Positions 23,924-34,318 of a stretch of DNA of 56,691 nucleotides are shown piece after piece (position 1 is the stretch's first letter; the number at the start of each line of letters is the position of its first letter). The translations under genes and the position numbers were made by a program. The notes under the pieces were generated by a model. The model was not told the DNA's origin. It saw only the letters and a program-made list of their open reading frames with translations, and did not search any database. The DNA comes from Gnetum montanum (Eukaryota; Streptophyta; Gnetopsida; Gnetales; Gnetaceae): contig MNCI01000117.1 in assembly GCA_015680685.1 (NCBI GenBank), forward strand, positions 8,661 to 65,351, in the 5' to 3' direction.

Positions 23924-24018
23924 CTCCACCCATGTCAAGAATTTGCTGGATAACCTGTTCAAGGTTGCTTCCGGCTACTAAATTAGATGCAGCCTGACCA
24001 TATGCATCAGTATCTGAC
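23924..24018 (-). CDS. RAD23: RAD23 UBA1 5' exon
   Basis: The acceptor AACAG is at 24019 and the donor GTAGTG starts at 23923. It encodes [20 protein letters not shown] then DMGGG, the hallmark start of the first ubiquitin-associated domain in plant RAD23. The exon is open and in phase with the previous donor (CA+G). The remaining helices of UBA1 are missing. Confidence 0.9.
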
Positions 24019-24124
24019 CTGTTCAAGTCCAAAAGGATAACAGAAATTCATAATTCTTTACTAATAAAGAAGAATTAAGAAGCAGTGGCTTATTGTAAGC
24101 CTTAAAACTAGTTAAGATGCTTAC

Positions 24125-24343
24125 TGAGTTTCACCAACGGCCGCTGCAGATGCTGTCGCAGCAGGTGCAGACGTAGAGTAATCAAATGTATGTTAATGAA
24201 TGCCTAGTTAAACAAAATGTATGAAAATTCTTAGCACAAACAGTGTCATACACAGGAGCCTGTGTTACAGGGGAAGGTATCGCTGCAGGTGCAGGTGCAG
24301 GTGCAGGTGCTTGAACAGACGCAGAAGTTCCAGCTGCAGCAGC
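24125..24343 (-). CDS. RAD23: RAD23 linker exons
   Basis: The exon at 24343-24254 (30 codons, phase 0) encodes AAAAGTSASVQAPAPAPAPA and IPSPVTQAP, the low-complexity linker after the UBL. GCAGGT repeats on the plus strand create the Ala-Pro run. The next exon (about 24177-24125) encodes TSAPAATASAAAVGET and ends at a GTAAGC donor. No acceptor AG is visible at its start. Confidence 0.75.
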
Positions 24344-24685
24344 CTGTAAAGTTTATTAAAAACATATCGTTATACAACATTGTAAAATTCTGCCAAATTT
24401 CTCCTTATCAAGGGAAAGGCATTACAGAAATGAGGAAAGCTACGAAGTACTATACCGGAGTAGATGAGGGTTTGTTCTGTCCAGAATTTCAACATAAGAA
24501 CCATCAGTCATCATTCATGGTAGAAGATTAATAATCACTTCAAAATTAATAAGATAAGAATGCCTGCAGCTTTCAAAACTTAGAAAAAAATCTAGAAATC
24601 AAAACCAACGACCTAAAAAAAATCACAGAAAAGGTGGACCCTGAAATCAAGAGAAATACATAGCAGTATTGACAATAAGCAATAC

Positions 24686-24847
24686 CTTTGTTACCATCAC
24701 CACTAGAAAGGTGTTTTCAGCTACTTTGTTTTCTTCCAAGGTGATCTCGTCTTTCAACACTTTCCCCTGATAAATCAACATTTGTTGGCCACAGGGGAAT
24801 GCCTGGCCCTCCGAAGTTTGCTCAATTTGCCTCTTGACCTCCAAGAC
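24686..24847 (-). CDS. RAD23: RAD23 UBL exon
   Basis: Fifty-four codons in phase 0, with CAG before and GTATTG after. It reads VLEVKRQIEQTSEG, then CGQQMLIYQGKVLKDE, then NKVAENTFLVVMVTK, a near-perfect plant RAD23 ubiquitin-like fold including the LIYQGKVLKD turn. The exon is fully open. Confidence 0.9.
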
Positions 24848-25274
24848 CTGACAAATGAAAGCATAATTCAATCTTGCTACTGGATGTGTCCATGATTTGA
24901 AGTTTCCGAACTAGTTTTAAATAGTGTCCTCCGAAATATTTCTTACCAATAGCGGCCTCCCATAAACATTTAAGGCTCAGCGAGGTAAAATTACTATTAA
25001 AAAATCTAAAATGAAGTCCTAAACATGATATCATGCCTCAAATGAAGCATTATAAAATGTCACTCTCGCAATTAAGCAACGGGTAAATTCCTGATAGTTT
25101 CTTAAGCGAACGAGATGCAAATTTTTGGCAATCGCAAACCATAACGTAGACTAAACAACAATTTCTGGAATCCAATCGTTTCTCACATCACGACCAAAAT
25201 AAGTAACGAAAAAGAGAAAAACAAACAGCCAAGCAATACTTACTGTATTTGAGGGTTTTCACGGTAAGCTTCAT

Positions 25275-26789
25275 TTTGTTGAACTTCTGCAACACCGCAG
25301 CGAAAACACACCTATTATCTCACAGGAAGCCAATTACGCCCCAGATAATCCGGCAAATTAAAAGAAAATACTAGCAATCATGGTCGTGGGTGACTGATAC
25401 GATTGAAAACAAACAAGAATTTGCCTATCATCTAGAATTGATAGTGAATGGCCTAGCCTTGTTATTGACTCTAACAAGACTTCATTTTACTCCTCCACCA
25501 AGAAGAACACTAATTTTAATAAGATTCCAAATTTCTTGAACTAATTCATATGGATTCCAATTGCATTTCAATGTAATCCTTTTATCATTCTAAGGTGCAT
25601 AGTTGATTCATAGACAACATTTAATGAGATTATAATTTCAACCTGGGTTAATAAAGCTATAAGTTTGCATCTAAGGCACATACATAATTTCTTGGAATAT
25701 TTAATGCTAGTCTTACAAAGAAGATAGGTAAAGAAAAGTTTCTACCTTTAATAGAAAAATTAACTTGATATCTGAATATCTTTTAAGTGATGCAATGTTT
25801 ATTAAATTCATCTTTTACAAATAACATAATTATGATTAATAACAATGCAAAATAAGAGACATTACTAGCATTGACAAAGGTTGACCCATTTTTACTTATA
25901 ATAATTGATGATTATGATCTTCATGTCATCCATGGTATATGCATCACATATATTTTTTATTAGCATTCCATTTAATTTTTTATTTTTCTTCTTCCTTATT
26001 TGATGATTTCGGATTCTCGCAATACTGACACATCACAACTATGTATTTGAAGAAACTTTTGGTACTTTTCTTTTATGTGTTTTATGTATGGATGTAATAA
26101 AAATTTTTAGTCTAATAACTAAAATTCTTCTCATCTAATACATTATGTTGGTTAGTTGGTTAGCTTATATTACTTTGCACTTGAAATTATTGAATTCAAA
26201 ACTTAGTACCTTCAAGAAATGCATAATGTTAACTACATATATTAAAGTGTACCTATAGTCATTCCCTCTGTTCCTAAAACCTTGTACAAATTGCATGGAT
26301 ATTTAGTAAAATTTAAGTTTGATTGTTAAATTTAGCATTGCCCATGCTCTCAATGTAAGCATAAAGCCATTATATTGTCTACGGCTAGGATCTCTACCGT
26401 GCATTGTAAGTTTGAGCTAAGCTTGTAAGCTAGGTACAAAGTCGAAAGTCGCACTTTGTTCAAATAACACCCTGGAAAAGAAAAAAACAAATGAAAAATT
26501 GCACTTTGAGTATATCATTTATTTGTCATAAAGTATCATGAAACTAAGTCCTTGTCTTTTAGATGGAATTCCCCTATTACAAACAACCCCAACCAAAAAA
26601 GGCAAGTCACCGTTGTGAAAAAAAAAAATCATCTCCAATAAAATCAATTAAATTAAATAAAAATAGCGTCAAGAAAAAAGTGGGCGCACAACCCAGCTCA
26701 ATCCAAAATTCCAAGGATTTTATTATCATTAACATATCTTAAAAATGCAAGGGCAGGGAACACCGCCTATTGAAATGGATCCACATATA
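25275..26789. other. Upstream region of RAD23 fragment
   Basis: AT-rich with no ORF. A possible 3' splice site (GGTGTTGCAG, minus) lies about 15 bases before the RAD23 ATG, which would fit a 5'-UTR intron. Otherwise nothing recognised. Confidence 0.35.
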
Positions 26790-27010
26790 AAGTGAGAAGC
26801 TTAGTGAGGAAGCAGCCGAAAGATTTCTTCCCAATACCAAGCAATCGGACTGCGGAAAGACGGGGAGAGCAGCTCTAAAAACTCATCTCTGCGCTATTTA
26901 AATTCGCCCTGGTTTTTTGGCATCTGTTTCCTCTTGCGTTCGCCTGGATCGCTGACTTTCTTCCGAAGGCAGAGATTGTACGGTGCGGTTTTTTCTTGGG
27001 GGTTGTTAAG
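26790..27010. promoter_or_regulatory. GC-richer promoter or first-exon-like segment
   Basis: This about 220-bp stretch stands out by higher GC and CpG in AT-rich surroundings. It has TATA-like TATTTAAAT near 26898, which can be read on both strands, and ends in a donor-like AAG|GTGATG on the + strand. It could be the promoter and 5'-UTR exon of the minus-strand RAD23 fragment, or the start of a + strand transcript. Direction cannot be decided. Confidence 0.35.
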
Positions 27011-27097
27011 GTGATGTGCTAGCTGGAGAAGAAAAATTAAATCCAAAACCTTAACAGAGCCCAATGTCGCAAGTTGACCCCCCAGTCAACCTGCAAC

Positions 27098-27098
27098 N
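27098..27098. other. Single N (sequence ambiguity)
   Basis: One undetermined base, next to a short imperfect inverted repeat (GTTGACCCCCCAGTCAAC, 27073-27090). Possibly an assembly joint. Confidence 0.8.
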
Positions 27099-28035
27099 TT
27101 ACACAGAAAATATACCAATTTGAAATATAAATGATACTCAGCATTATGTATAAAGGAAATAATAGGAAAAATGCAAAAAAAGAAAAAAGAAAAAAAAAGA
27201 ATGCTTTATTGATATAGAATAACATATCTAGATTGTGATCTGAGAGTGTTCCTTGAGATTTTCTTCCTTTGGCATCTATTCTTTAGAGGCAATCCAACAC
27301 TACTACCATGGTTAGGCCTATAACTCACCAAAAGGGATGGCTAGTCCACTTCCTATCCCACTTCACTCAGCTTCCTATGACTTTACCATACCACCTCTGC
27401 CACCTCATGACTTGCTTGTACTAGTTCCACCATTCCATGTTGGCATGACATCTAACCCTACGTATAAATGCCTTAGGTCAAACCCCTAAAGGTTACATCA
27501 AGAGATACGTCCATTATTAAAACATGCCCTTTTAGGTCTTAATCACAACTACCGTTTCAGGTCTTGTTAGGATGACAATAACACTTGTTATAAAGAGACA
27601 CCATCTTCATTAGGCAGTAACACCATTTGTGAATGGGGATGTGATAGCCTATAGTTCAAATCAGCACTAGGTGCCATGCCATGGCCATTGATATCCTAGA
27701 TGTCTGTTGCAACAACTTTGCATACAAACTTTGGATAAAATTTAATATTTTGATGAGCGCTATTTTTGAAATTTCAAAGTTTTATTTATAATGTTTATCA
27801 AATTCCTAATTAAAATATAATATACCTGGATTAGACATATCCTTCATGTGAATCTAGCATGCTCCTCTAACATTGCTTTAAAATATCATCTTTATAACCT
27901 TGACCTTGTATTTGATATTAGGCTAGCTCCAAATATGGTTTTTTTTATAAAACCAAAGTATCATAACTTTATTCACTTTTTAAAGCCTACCAAAAATCAT
28001 TACTACTCCATAATAATGGTGAAAATGTGACAACT
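27099..28035. other. Region without recognised genes
   Basis: No ORF with recognisable motifs. The A-rich run at about 27174-27200 gives a spurious Phe-rich ORF on the minus strand. Confidence 0.5.
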
Positions 28036-28039
28036 ACCT

Positions 28040-28201
28040 TTCATGCTAACTCTACAATGAATAGCATAAAAATCCTTGGCATGGCATGAAATACATATTA
28101 TACCATTCTTATACTAAATAGCATAAAAAATTCTTTACATCTTGATTACTCTATTTAGCATGAGCGACTCTTCATGCTAGATTTATAATGCATAGCATGA
28201 A
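28040..28201. repeat. Cluster of TAGCATGAA inverted repeats
   Basis: A 9-bp perfect hairpin, TTCATGCTA (28171-28179) with TAGCATGAA (28193-28201), can also pair with TAGCATGA at 28156-28163. A similar unit lies at 28040-28068 and a half-unit at 28111-28126. It may be a MITE-like piece or the end of a transposon. Confidence 0.55.
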
Positions 28202-28236
28202 CTTATTTACATTATCCAATGTAAAAGCTATAGAAT

Positions 28237-28578
28237 ATGTCAATGTCATCCACTATGCTATGGTCACACCAAATAATGTACTTCCCTGAACCTATGTATG
28301 TAACTTGTATTGCTCATGCTATTCCTCCATGGAACTTGTTCTATGTTCTAATCACTGATCATAACATATCTTCTTACTTCAACTATACACCTTGCTATAC
28401 AACCTATCCAAGTATTCTAATTATATCATATAATGCAGTTATCAAGATTTCATTATTTTGTTTACTTAATATGTTGGTTGATGTTTGTTTTGAAAATAAT
28501 AAATACATGGTTTATAATCCTTTTTTTATTTGTGGATGTGTAGTATTTAGAGATGGGGTTGTGGTAGTAGTTAAATGA
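28237..28578 (+). other. 113-codon ORF, unrecognised
   Basis: An open frame directly upstream of the element D RT region. It is Tyr/Pro-rich at first (MYFPEPMYVTCIAHAIPPW) and hydrophobic later. No domain recognised. It could be the untranslated or inter-domain part of element D between protease and RT. Confidence 0.2.
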
Positions 28579-28589
28579 TGTATTAAACC

Positions 28590-29931
28590 TTTTTGAACAA
28601 TGTGATAACATCATTAGATAATTGGATCAAAACTATTTGTATCTTAAGCCTATCAACTTTCTAGAATAGATTGCAATCATTGACAAGCCTAGCAGACTTG
28701 ACATGAACATTATACTTAGAAGTAAATGATATAACAAAAGATACTCTTATACAAACCTCAATTACCACCAACAAAGGTGAAAAGAAAACCTTGAAACTAA
28801 GCTCTACCTTAATACCAAAATACATATAAAACACTATGAAATTATTGTAGATAAATATTGAAGCTTTTTCAATATCTTATAATGATATTGCAAGATTAGA
28901 CGTATGGATGATTTAGAACCTAAAATTAATATGGGAAAAAAAGATCCAAAAAGATCACCCATACTTAACCTTGGCTAGTCATGATAAAAGTAAGAAGCTT
29001 TACAAGCTGATTTCATTAGGGTAGTACATTATGCAAATTGGATATCCAACATGGTTATAGTGCCTAATAAAAATGTTAGTATTCACATATACATATATTT
29101 TTGTGATCTTAATAAATAAATAATTAAAGATGACTTCCTATTACGAAGCATTAGTTAATTTGTGGACACAACAACTAGCCATGCATTACTATTTTTCATG
29201 GATGATTTTTCAAGATACAAAAAAAATTAGGATCAACCGAGAACATTAATTATACATACTTTTATGATGCTTTGAAATTATTATATGATGTTTTTTGGAT
29301 TGAATAATGCAGGAGCTACATATCAATAAGTAATGACATATATTCTCATGCTTAGCCTTGTTAATAATTATGTGGATAATATATTAGTAAAGTAGAGAAT
29401 AGCCAACCATCATGCTTAAGATTTACATGTTGTTCTTCAATGTTTCCTTAATTATGAACTTTAGCTAAATTCAAAGAAATGTATTTTTAGTATCAAAACT
29501 AGAAAAATTCTTGGCTTTGTAGTCTTGAAGGAATAAATATGTGTTAACCCTAATAAGGTTAAGGCTAAAGCCAACATGACAACACCTACTAACCTTAAAG
29601 AGTTGCAAGGATTATAAGGGAGGTTGCAATTTATTTGTAGGTTTATTTCTAGCCCAAGTGACAAACTTTAGCCAATGCAATATTTGTTAAAAATGTGTGT
29701 CACTTTTAATGAGGATAGTAACTACCAAGCAACCTTTGATAATAGTAAGCAAGAACTAACCCAGTTTCCAATAATGTAACAACCAAAAAAAGATAAATCA
29801 TTTTACATTTACCTAGAAACTTCTAACACGTCTATAGCTTTTCTACTTTGTCAAAAATGGAATGATGAAGTCAAAACACTAGTTTATTATTTAAGTCATG
29901 TCCTTGTAGCTTATGAGACCTAATACACTAA
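28590..29931 (+). pseudogene. Element D reverse transcriptase and start of RNase H (Tat lineage)
   Basis: The pol part of element D. The N-terminal region reads KLSSTLIPKYI and FSISYNDIARLDV (near 28790-28910). RT motifs follow: ADWIS-like text then VIVPNKN (about 29040), KDDFLLRSIS, FMDDFSRYKKIRINREN (near 29200), FGLNNAGATYQ (29297), NYVDNILVK (the YVDD box, second Asp replaced by Asn), LNSKKCIFSIKTRKILGFVV and NLKELQGL*GRLQFICRFIS. The NAGATYQ and GRLQ text is diagnostic of Tat/Ogre-type elements. RNase H begins near 29780 and reaches AYET*YT at the insertion of element E, then continues at 38261. Confidence 0.85.
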
Positions 29932-30756
29932 TGATGAGCAGTGAGGTACCCCTACACTCAACGATACGAATACGAGTGTGTACGCATGATTCGGTTGAAC
30001 TCCGTGGATGGAATAGTTGTGGCACTTAGATAGTTATACATTGATCGTAGTTCATTGTCTTTCCACCTAGACTAATAGTAGCTTTGTCATATATGGTTTA
30101 GTCCAGAGTGAGGCATATGATGTTGTCCTAATTCTATGTTACTCCTGATAATAGAAAAGATAAATTGATTAAACTAATAATGGAAGAAAAACCTAAATTA
30201 GTCTACGGTGATGATATTCTTCCTTAACCATCCCTACACATCTTGAACTTCATGGGATTACTACTAGGCATGCCAAGTATTCGCACTTAAATACTCATGA
30301 TTAAGGTGTACACATTTTGCTTAATGACAGAAAAAGTAAATAACAATAAATTGAACTATTAACTAAAGAAGGAATTAAATAATTAAAACAACAAAAATTA
30401 ATCTAAGTGAATGTTGCAATGATGAAAGTAATCTTGATCTTTATTACTAGTCATGCACATGTTCAAGTATGTCACACTTGAACAAAGGTGCCATGCAATC
30501 ACAAACATCACACTACAAGCATGCATTGGGAATAACTAGCTTGAAAGAAAGAAACTGAAAACTAAAAACTAAACTACCAAAAGAACTAGAAAGAAAAGAA
30601 CTTTCCTCTAAACTATCAACTATGTGCATAAGTGCTATATTTATAGGCTAACACATGAATCACGATATCGTGTATACAATATCATATCCAGGCCACGATA
30701 TTGCATACCAAATATTGTGTATCCAATATTAGGGCCTGGTGAACTATGATTCATCA
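29932..30756 (-). mobile_element. Element E 3' LTR and polypurine tract
   Basis: An 825-bp LTR with a degenerate GATATC/AATATT palindrome array at about 30660-30735 and TATA near 30650. The polypurine tract TTGTGGGGATA is adjacent (30757-30768, minus sense). Confidence 0.9.
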
Positions 30757-30924
30757 TATCCCCACAACTAAATAAAAACTTATCCTTAAGTTAATACAAT
30801 GAGAAATGAGCCCCTTACAAAACATTATGAAGGTATGGAATTATTAACTACTACTAACTAACCATGCCATAGTATGGGAAACACAAAACTTGGATACAAA
30901 ACACAAAATACAAAATGTTGGAAC

Positions 30925-33702
30925 TCATGTGGTTCTTAGAAGTGATGGCTCCTCCATTGGTGCTTTCCCTTTGTCTGGTATTGCAGGCTTCTGAGATTGT
31001 TGACATGTGAGAAGCACCTACATTTTCTCTTCTTCCATTTGAGGATCATGCATAGTCCATGTTGATGTCTCAATGTTTGATGGAGCTATCACCTTTCATG
31101 AACACGACAACTGTGGAAACATCTAGTTCACTTTAACATACCATGCAACAAATTGTTGTTGTTCCTCCTCATAGGCTTTGGCTTTATCTTATAATTCATG
31201 GTAATTTGTTAGCCATCAAGCCAAATTTGTTGCTACATCTCTTCAATCATGGTAGCTTGCTTTGACCACTTCTAATTCAGAGTTTGCAACATCTAATTTT
31301 TGCAATGTTTTCTTATGTTCAGAAAACTTTGTCTCATACTTAGCATAAGTGGTAGCTACCTATTTCTCAAGCTCATTTCTTGGATGCCCTATTGTTAACA
31401 TGGCTAAGTTGGCATATCGTAGATTTTCCAACTCCATGTACTCTATTAAGTCTTGAATCTGTAGGTCTCGACGTTTCAATTTTGCTTAGCGGATGAAGGC
31501 ATATGTATCCAATATGGCTTGCTAGTCAGTGTGTTAAGCACTGAAAGAGTTAATGTACGTCCTAGCCATATGGATCTCCTTTTCAATTATTTCTTTGTAC
31601 ATTCCTATCTAATCATGAACGTGCTTTTTCAACTTGTCATGCATCTTAGCCTCATTCTTCCATGCACTAATCTCTATTGCTATATTTTGACAAATGGCAT
31701 GGACCTCCTCCATAGAAAGGGTTCTATTTTTCCTAGCCAAGCGATTCATATCTTGGTTGAACCATACTAATTATTCTCACATCTATTGAAAAATTTCTTT
31801 GAGAATATTTTTCTATTTCCCAATTGTTGTCAACCAAATATTTTTAGCAGCAAGTTGTTTATTCTCCTCTTGTAGGGCCTTGAGAGCCTTAGTATGTGCA
31901 TATGTTTGAGCTTGTGCCTTGGAAGCATCCTAATCATCCTATTCTTTCCTCCTTGCCACCTTTTTATTCTCTTATAACAAGTTATTTAGTTGCTCATTTT
32001 TGAAAACATCCAATTCGTCAACTATGTTGAATTAGGAAGTATCCCTTCATTTAGCTTGTAGGGTGATGAGCTTTTCTTGCAGTCTTTGCAGCTCCACTTT
32101 TGCATGTTCGGCCCTAACTTCAAGCATTACCAATTTTCCTTTAGTTAAAATGAGGTCTGATTGTACTACTATGGCATCTTGAGAGATGTTAAACAAATAA
32201 GTCATGACTTGTCCTGTTTACAACAAGTGATCCAAAACATCCTCATGTTTTGTAGGAGTCATTGAGGAACCGGTGAAAACTTGAACATCACATGCTCCCA
32301 TGAAATCTATTGATGGCACACTAGGGACATTAAAAGATACTTTGATATGTTCTATGACCACCTCTACTGCGCCTATCACATCCTGGTGCTACATGACCAC
32401 AAATGTTGCACCTTCACTAGTTTCTAATTTGATTTGGAAGGATGTGTCATTCCCAGAGATCTGCTAAGACCACTAGGACTCTTCTCTTGAAATCAATGAA
32501 ATGTGTCCACTCATGGGATTAGCTAAAATAGTGGGTTTCATGACATCATCAATGACCTTGAATAAATTCTTGACATCAAAACTTCCACAACTAACCATCT
32601 CAACAATGGTTTTAAGGTGATTGATAGATGGTTGATAGTCCTGTTGCACCAGTGGCAATTGTTGGACTTATTGGCTTGTGCGTTGTGTGTTGGACCTTGC
32701 TTCCTATTGTTGGCTAGGCCTTGCCATTTGAGGTGTAGTGGGTCCAACAATTCGCTCTTCTTCTTGCTCTATTTACTCACGAATGTCTTTCCTTGGCATC
32801 AATGATTCAAGTAGTTTAGCATATGAAGCATTTTTGGGCTTTTCTAAGAACATCATTAGTATAGCCCAAAATTCTAGCACATCTGCACAACTTCCTAATA
32901 AGACAAGGGAAAGGCAAGGTAACTTTCCCTATATTTCTTTCTTCGAATGGCCTTAGTATTTTTGTCAAATGTAAATGGGGCAAATTTGCATTAAATTTTT
33001 CCATCAAGATTGCACTATGCCATGCTACATAAGTAGATAGTATATTTAAGCCTTTGGTGGGGAAAATGTGATAAGTGCCAATCTTGAAGTAAATTCTCTC
33101 TTCTAGGGTCAATTCTCCATAAGCTTTATTTTCTTTTTTATAAGCTTGTTTCAACCATAACTTTCTTACGTTCGTGTCTAAGCAAGTGGATAGATGAGTA
33201 AGATTTGGTCTTTCATTTGGAAGATTCAAGAGCTCTGTAATGGCCCTTGTAGAGAAATCAACAAAAACACCACCTACATTGGCAATGGTGCCTTCTTCCT
33301 TGTCATGCCAAAATTGTTATGTCTCACCCAAATACCAGTTACCATTTTCTAAGAGAATGGACCACAATGGAGATGCCTTAAGTTGAGTCTTGACTAGTTT
33401 GGGGGCAAACTTGGTGAAAGGTCAAAAATTAAGCTTCATGATCATGGTTGAGAAGGTGGAATTTTCTTGAATGGTTTGAGACATTTTTGGGACAATGTGA
33501 GATGTTGCCCTAGTTTTGGGGCTCTAACTTCTCCACCTTTTGCATGGCCAGATTGCACTATTGTAGGGGTTTCTTAATGAATGCTAAATGATCTTGCTTC
33601 CTACTTTGCATGTTCTATGTGAGGTCCCTAGCCTCTACCTCCTCTCAGGTGTTTAGCTACTCCTTGTGAAGGTCCTACTTGATCTCCTTTTTTTGGAGCC
33701 AT
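30925..33702 (-). pseudogene. Element E second ORF (926 codons, unknown function)
   Basis: From ATG 33702 (MAPKKGDQVGPSQG) to TGA 30925 is 2778 bp, the same as in element A. The conserved block ITHLSTC-like, YGELTLEERIYFKIGTYHIF, ILMEKFNANLPHLHLTKILR and LPFPCLIRKLC lies at 33229-32816. A linker (PLVQQDYQPSINHLKTIVEM, 32658-32599) and C-terminal coiled-coil remnants follow, and the end PMEEPSLLRTT parallels the MEEPLPPGTT end in A. Stops and frameshifts break it. Function unknown; it takes the place of pol. Confidence 0.75.
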
Positions 33703-34050
33703 CTATAATCACACAAAGATCAACTGTAATTAAGGTTGTGTAGAGAAATTTTTATCAACTCATACCTTACTCGTTGCCTTAGTTAATAGTCCATAATTAC
33801 GTAGTGTGATTTTAGAGTTAGAAATATTTTCAAGAAGTGGCTCCAAAAGGTGTTATTGTTAACCTTACATCATTGGGTTTCATCAATTTCTTTACATGTG
33901 GCACTTACAATCGTTTGGGTGGCCTAGGTGATTGATGAAAATTAACTTGGCATTTAAACATAAATGTTTCTTTAGTAAATGAAAATTATCATATGATATC
34001 CTTTAGATGATAGAAAATTTCAAAAAAAGTATGCACACTTTGCATTGCAG

Positions 34051-34066
34051 TACCCCCCACAACTAA
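34051..34066 (-). promoter_or_regulatory. Internal polypurine-tract-like motif (element E)
   Basis: Minus strand reads TTAGTTGTGGGGGGTA, nearly identical to the element's own terminal tract TTTAGTTGTGGGGATA. It is conserved in position with element A (14811-14829). Confidence 0.5.
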
Positions 34067-34237
34067 GTGGAACACTTCGGTTTCAAATAGGATAAGACAA
34101 AATTGAAATTGGAATGTTAGGAAGCTAGATATTGCACTTGGAAGATGAAGAGGTAAAGATCTAAGTTGCAAAGAAAATTTTCAAAAAATCCCCTAGTGGA
34201 AAATGAAGGAAATGAATGTTGAATTAGGTAGGTTTGT

Positions 34238-34318
34238 AATTATATATAGGTATGCAAGACCCAATATCACATATCATGTACCCAATATTGGAGCAGATGC
34301 AATATTACATCCCCATCA
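34238..34318 (-). promoter_or_regulatory. U3-like module inside element E (possible internal promoter for ORF2)
   Basis: In the minus sense it starts TGATGGGGATG, like an LTR 5' end. It has three to four AATATT/GATAT motifs, then CCTATATATAATT, a TATA box about 540 bp upstream of the second ORF. This copies the layout of the LTR U3. Promoter function is inference. Confidence 0.45.

Larger units (their letters stand above)
23924..25274 (-). pseudogene. RAD23: RAD23 gene fragment (UBL, linker and start of UBA1), with introns
   Basis: RAD23 proteins shuttle ubiquitinated proteins to the proteasome and bind XPC/Rad4 in DNA repair. Minus-strand exons: 25274-25244 (MKLTVKTLKY), 24847-24686 (rest of the UBL), 24343-24254 and about 24177-24125 (Ala/Pro/Thr linker), 24018-23924 ([20 protein letters not shown] through QQILDMGGG, the start of UBA1). 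Most donors are GT with an AG acceptor. Oddities: the first UBL strand (HFEI-type residues after LKG) is not found, and no AG is visible before the fourth exon. The rest of UBA1, the XPC-binding domain and UBA2 are absent from the window. The gene breaks off where the viral-like relic begins. It lies inside retrotransposon D, so it is more likely a transposed or captured gene piece than the resident gene. A real gene with a very long intron is the alternative. Confidence 0.85.

Noticed and set aside
27073-27098. Short inverted repeat GTTGACCCCCCAGTCAAC as an RNA hairpin or terminator
   Set aside because: Too short, and it lies beside an undetermined base; no RNA gene context.
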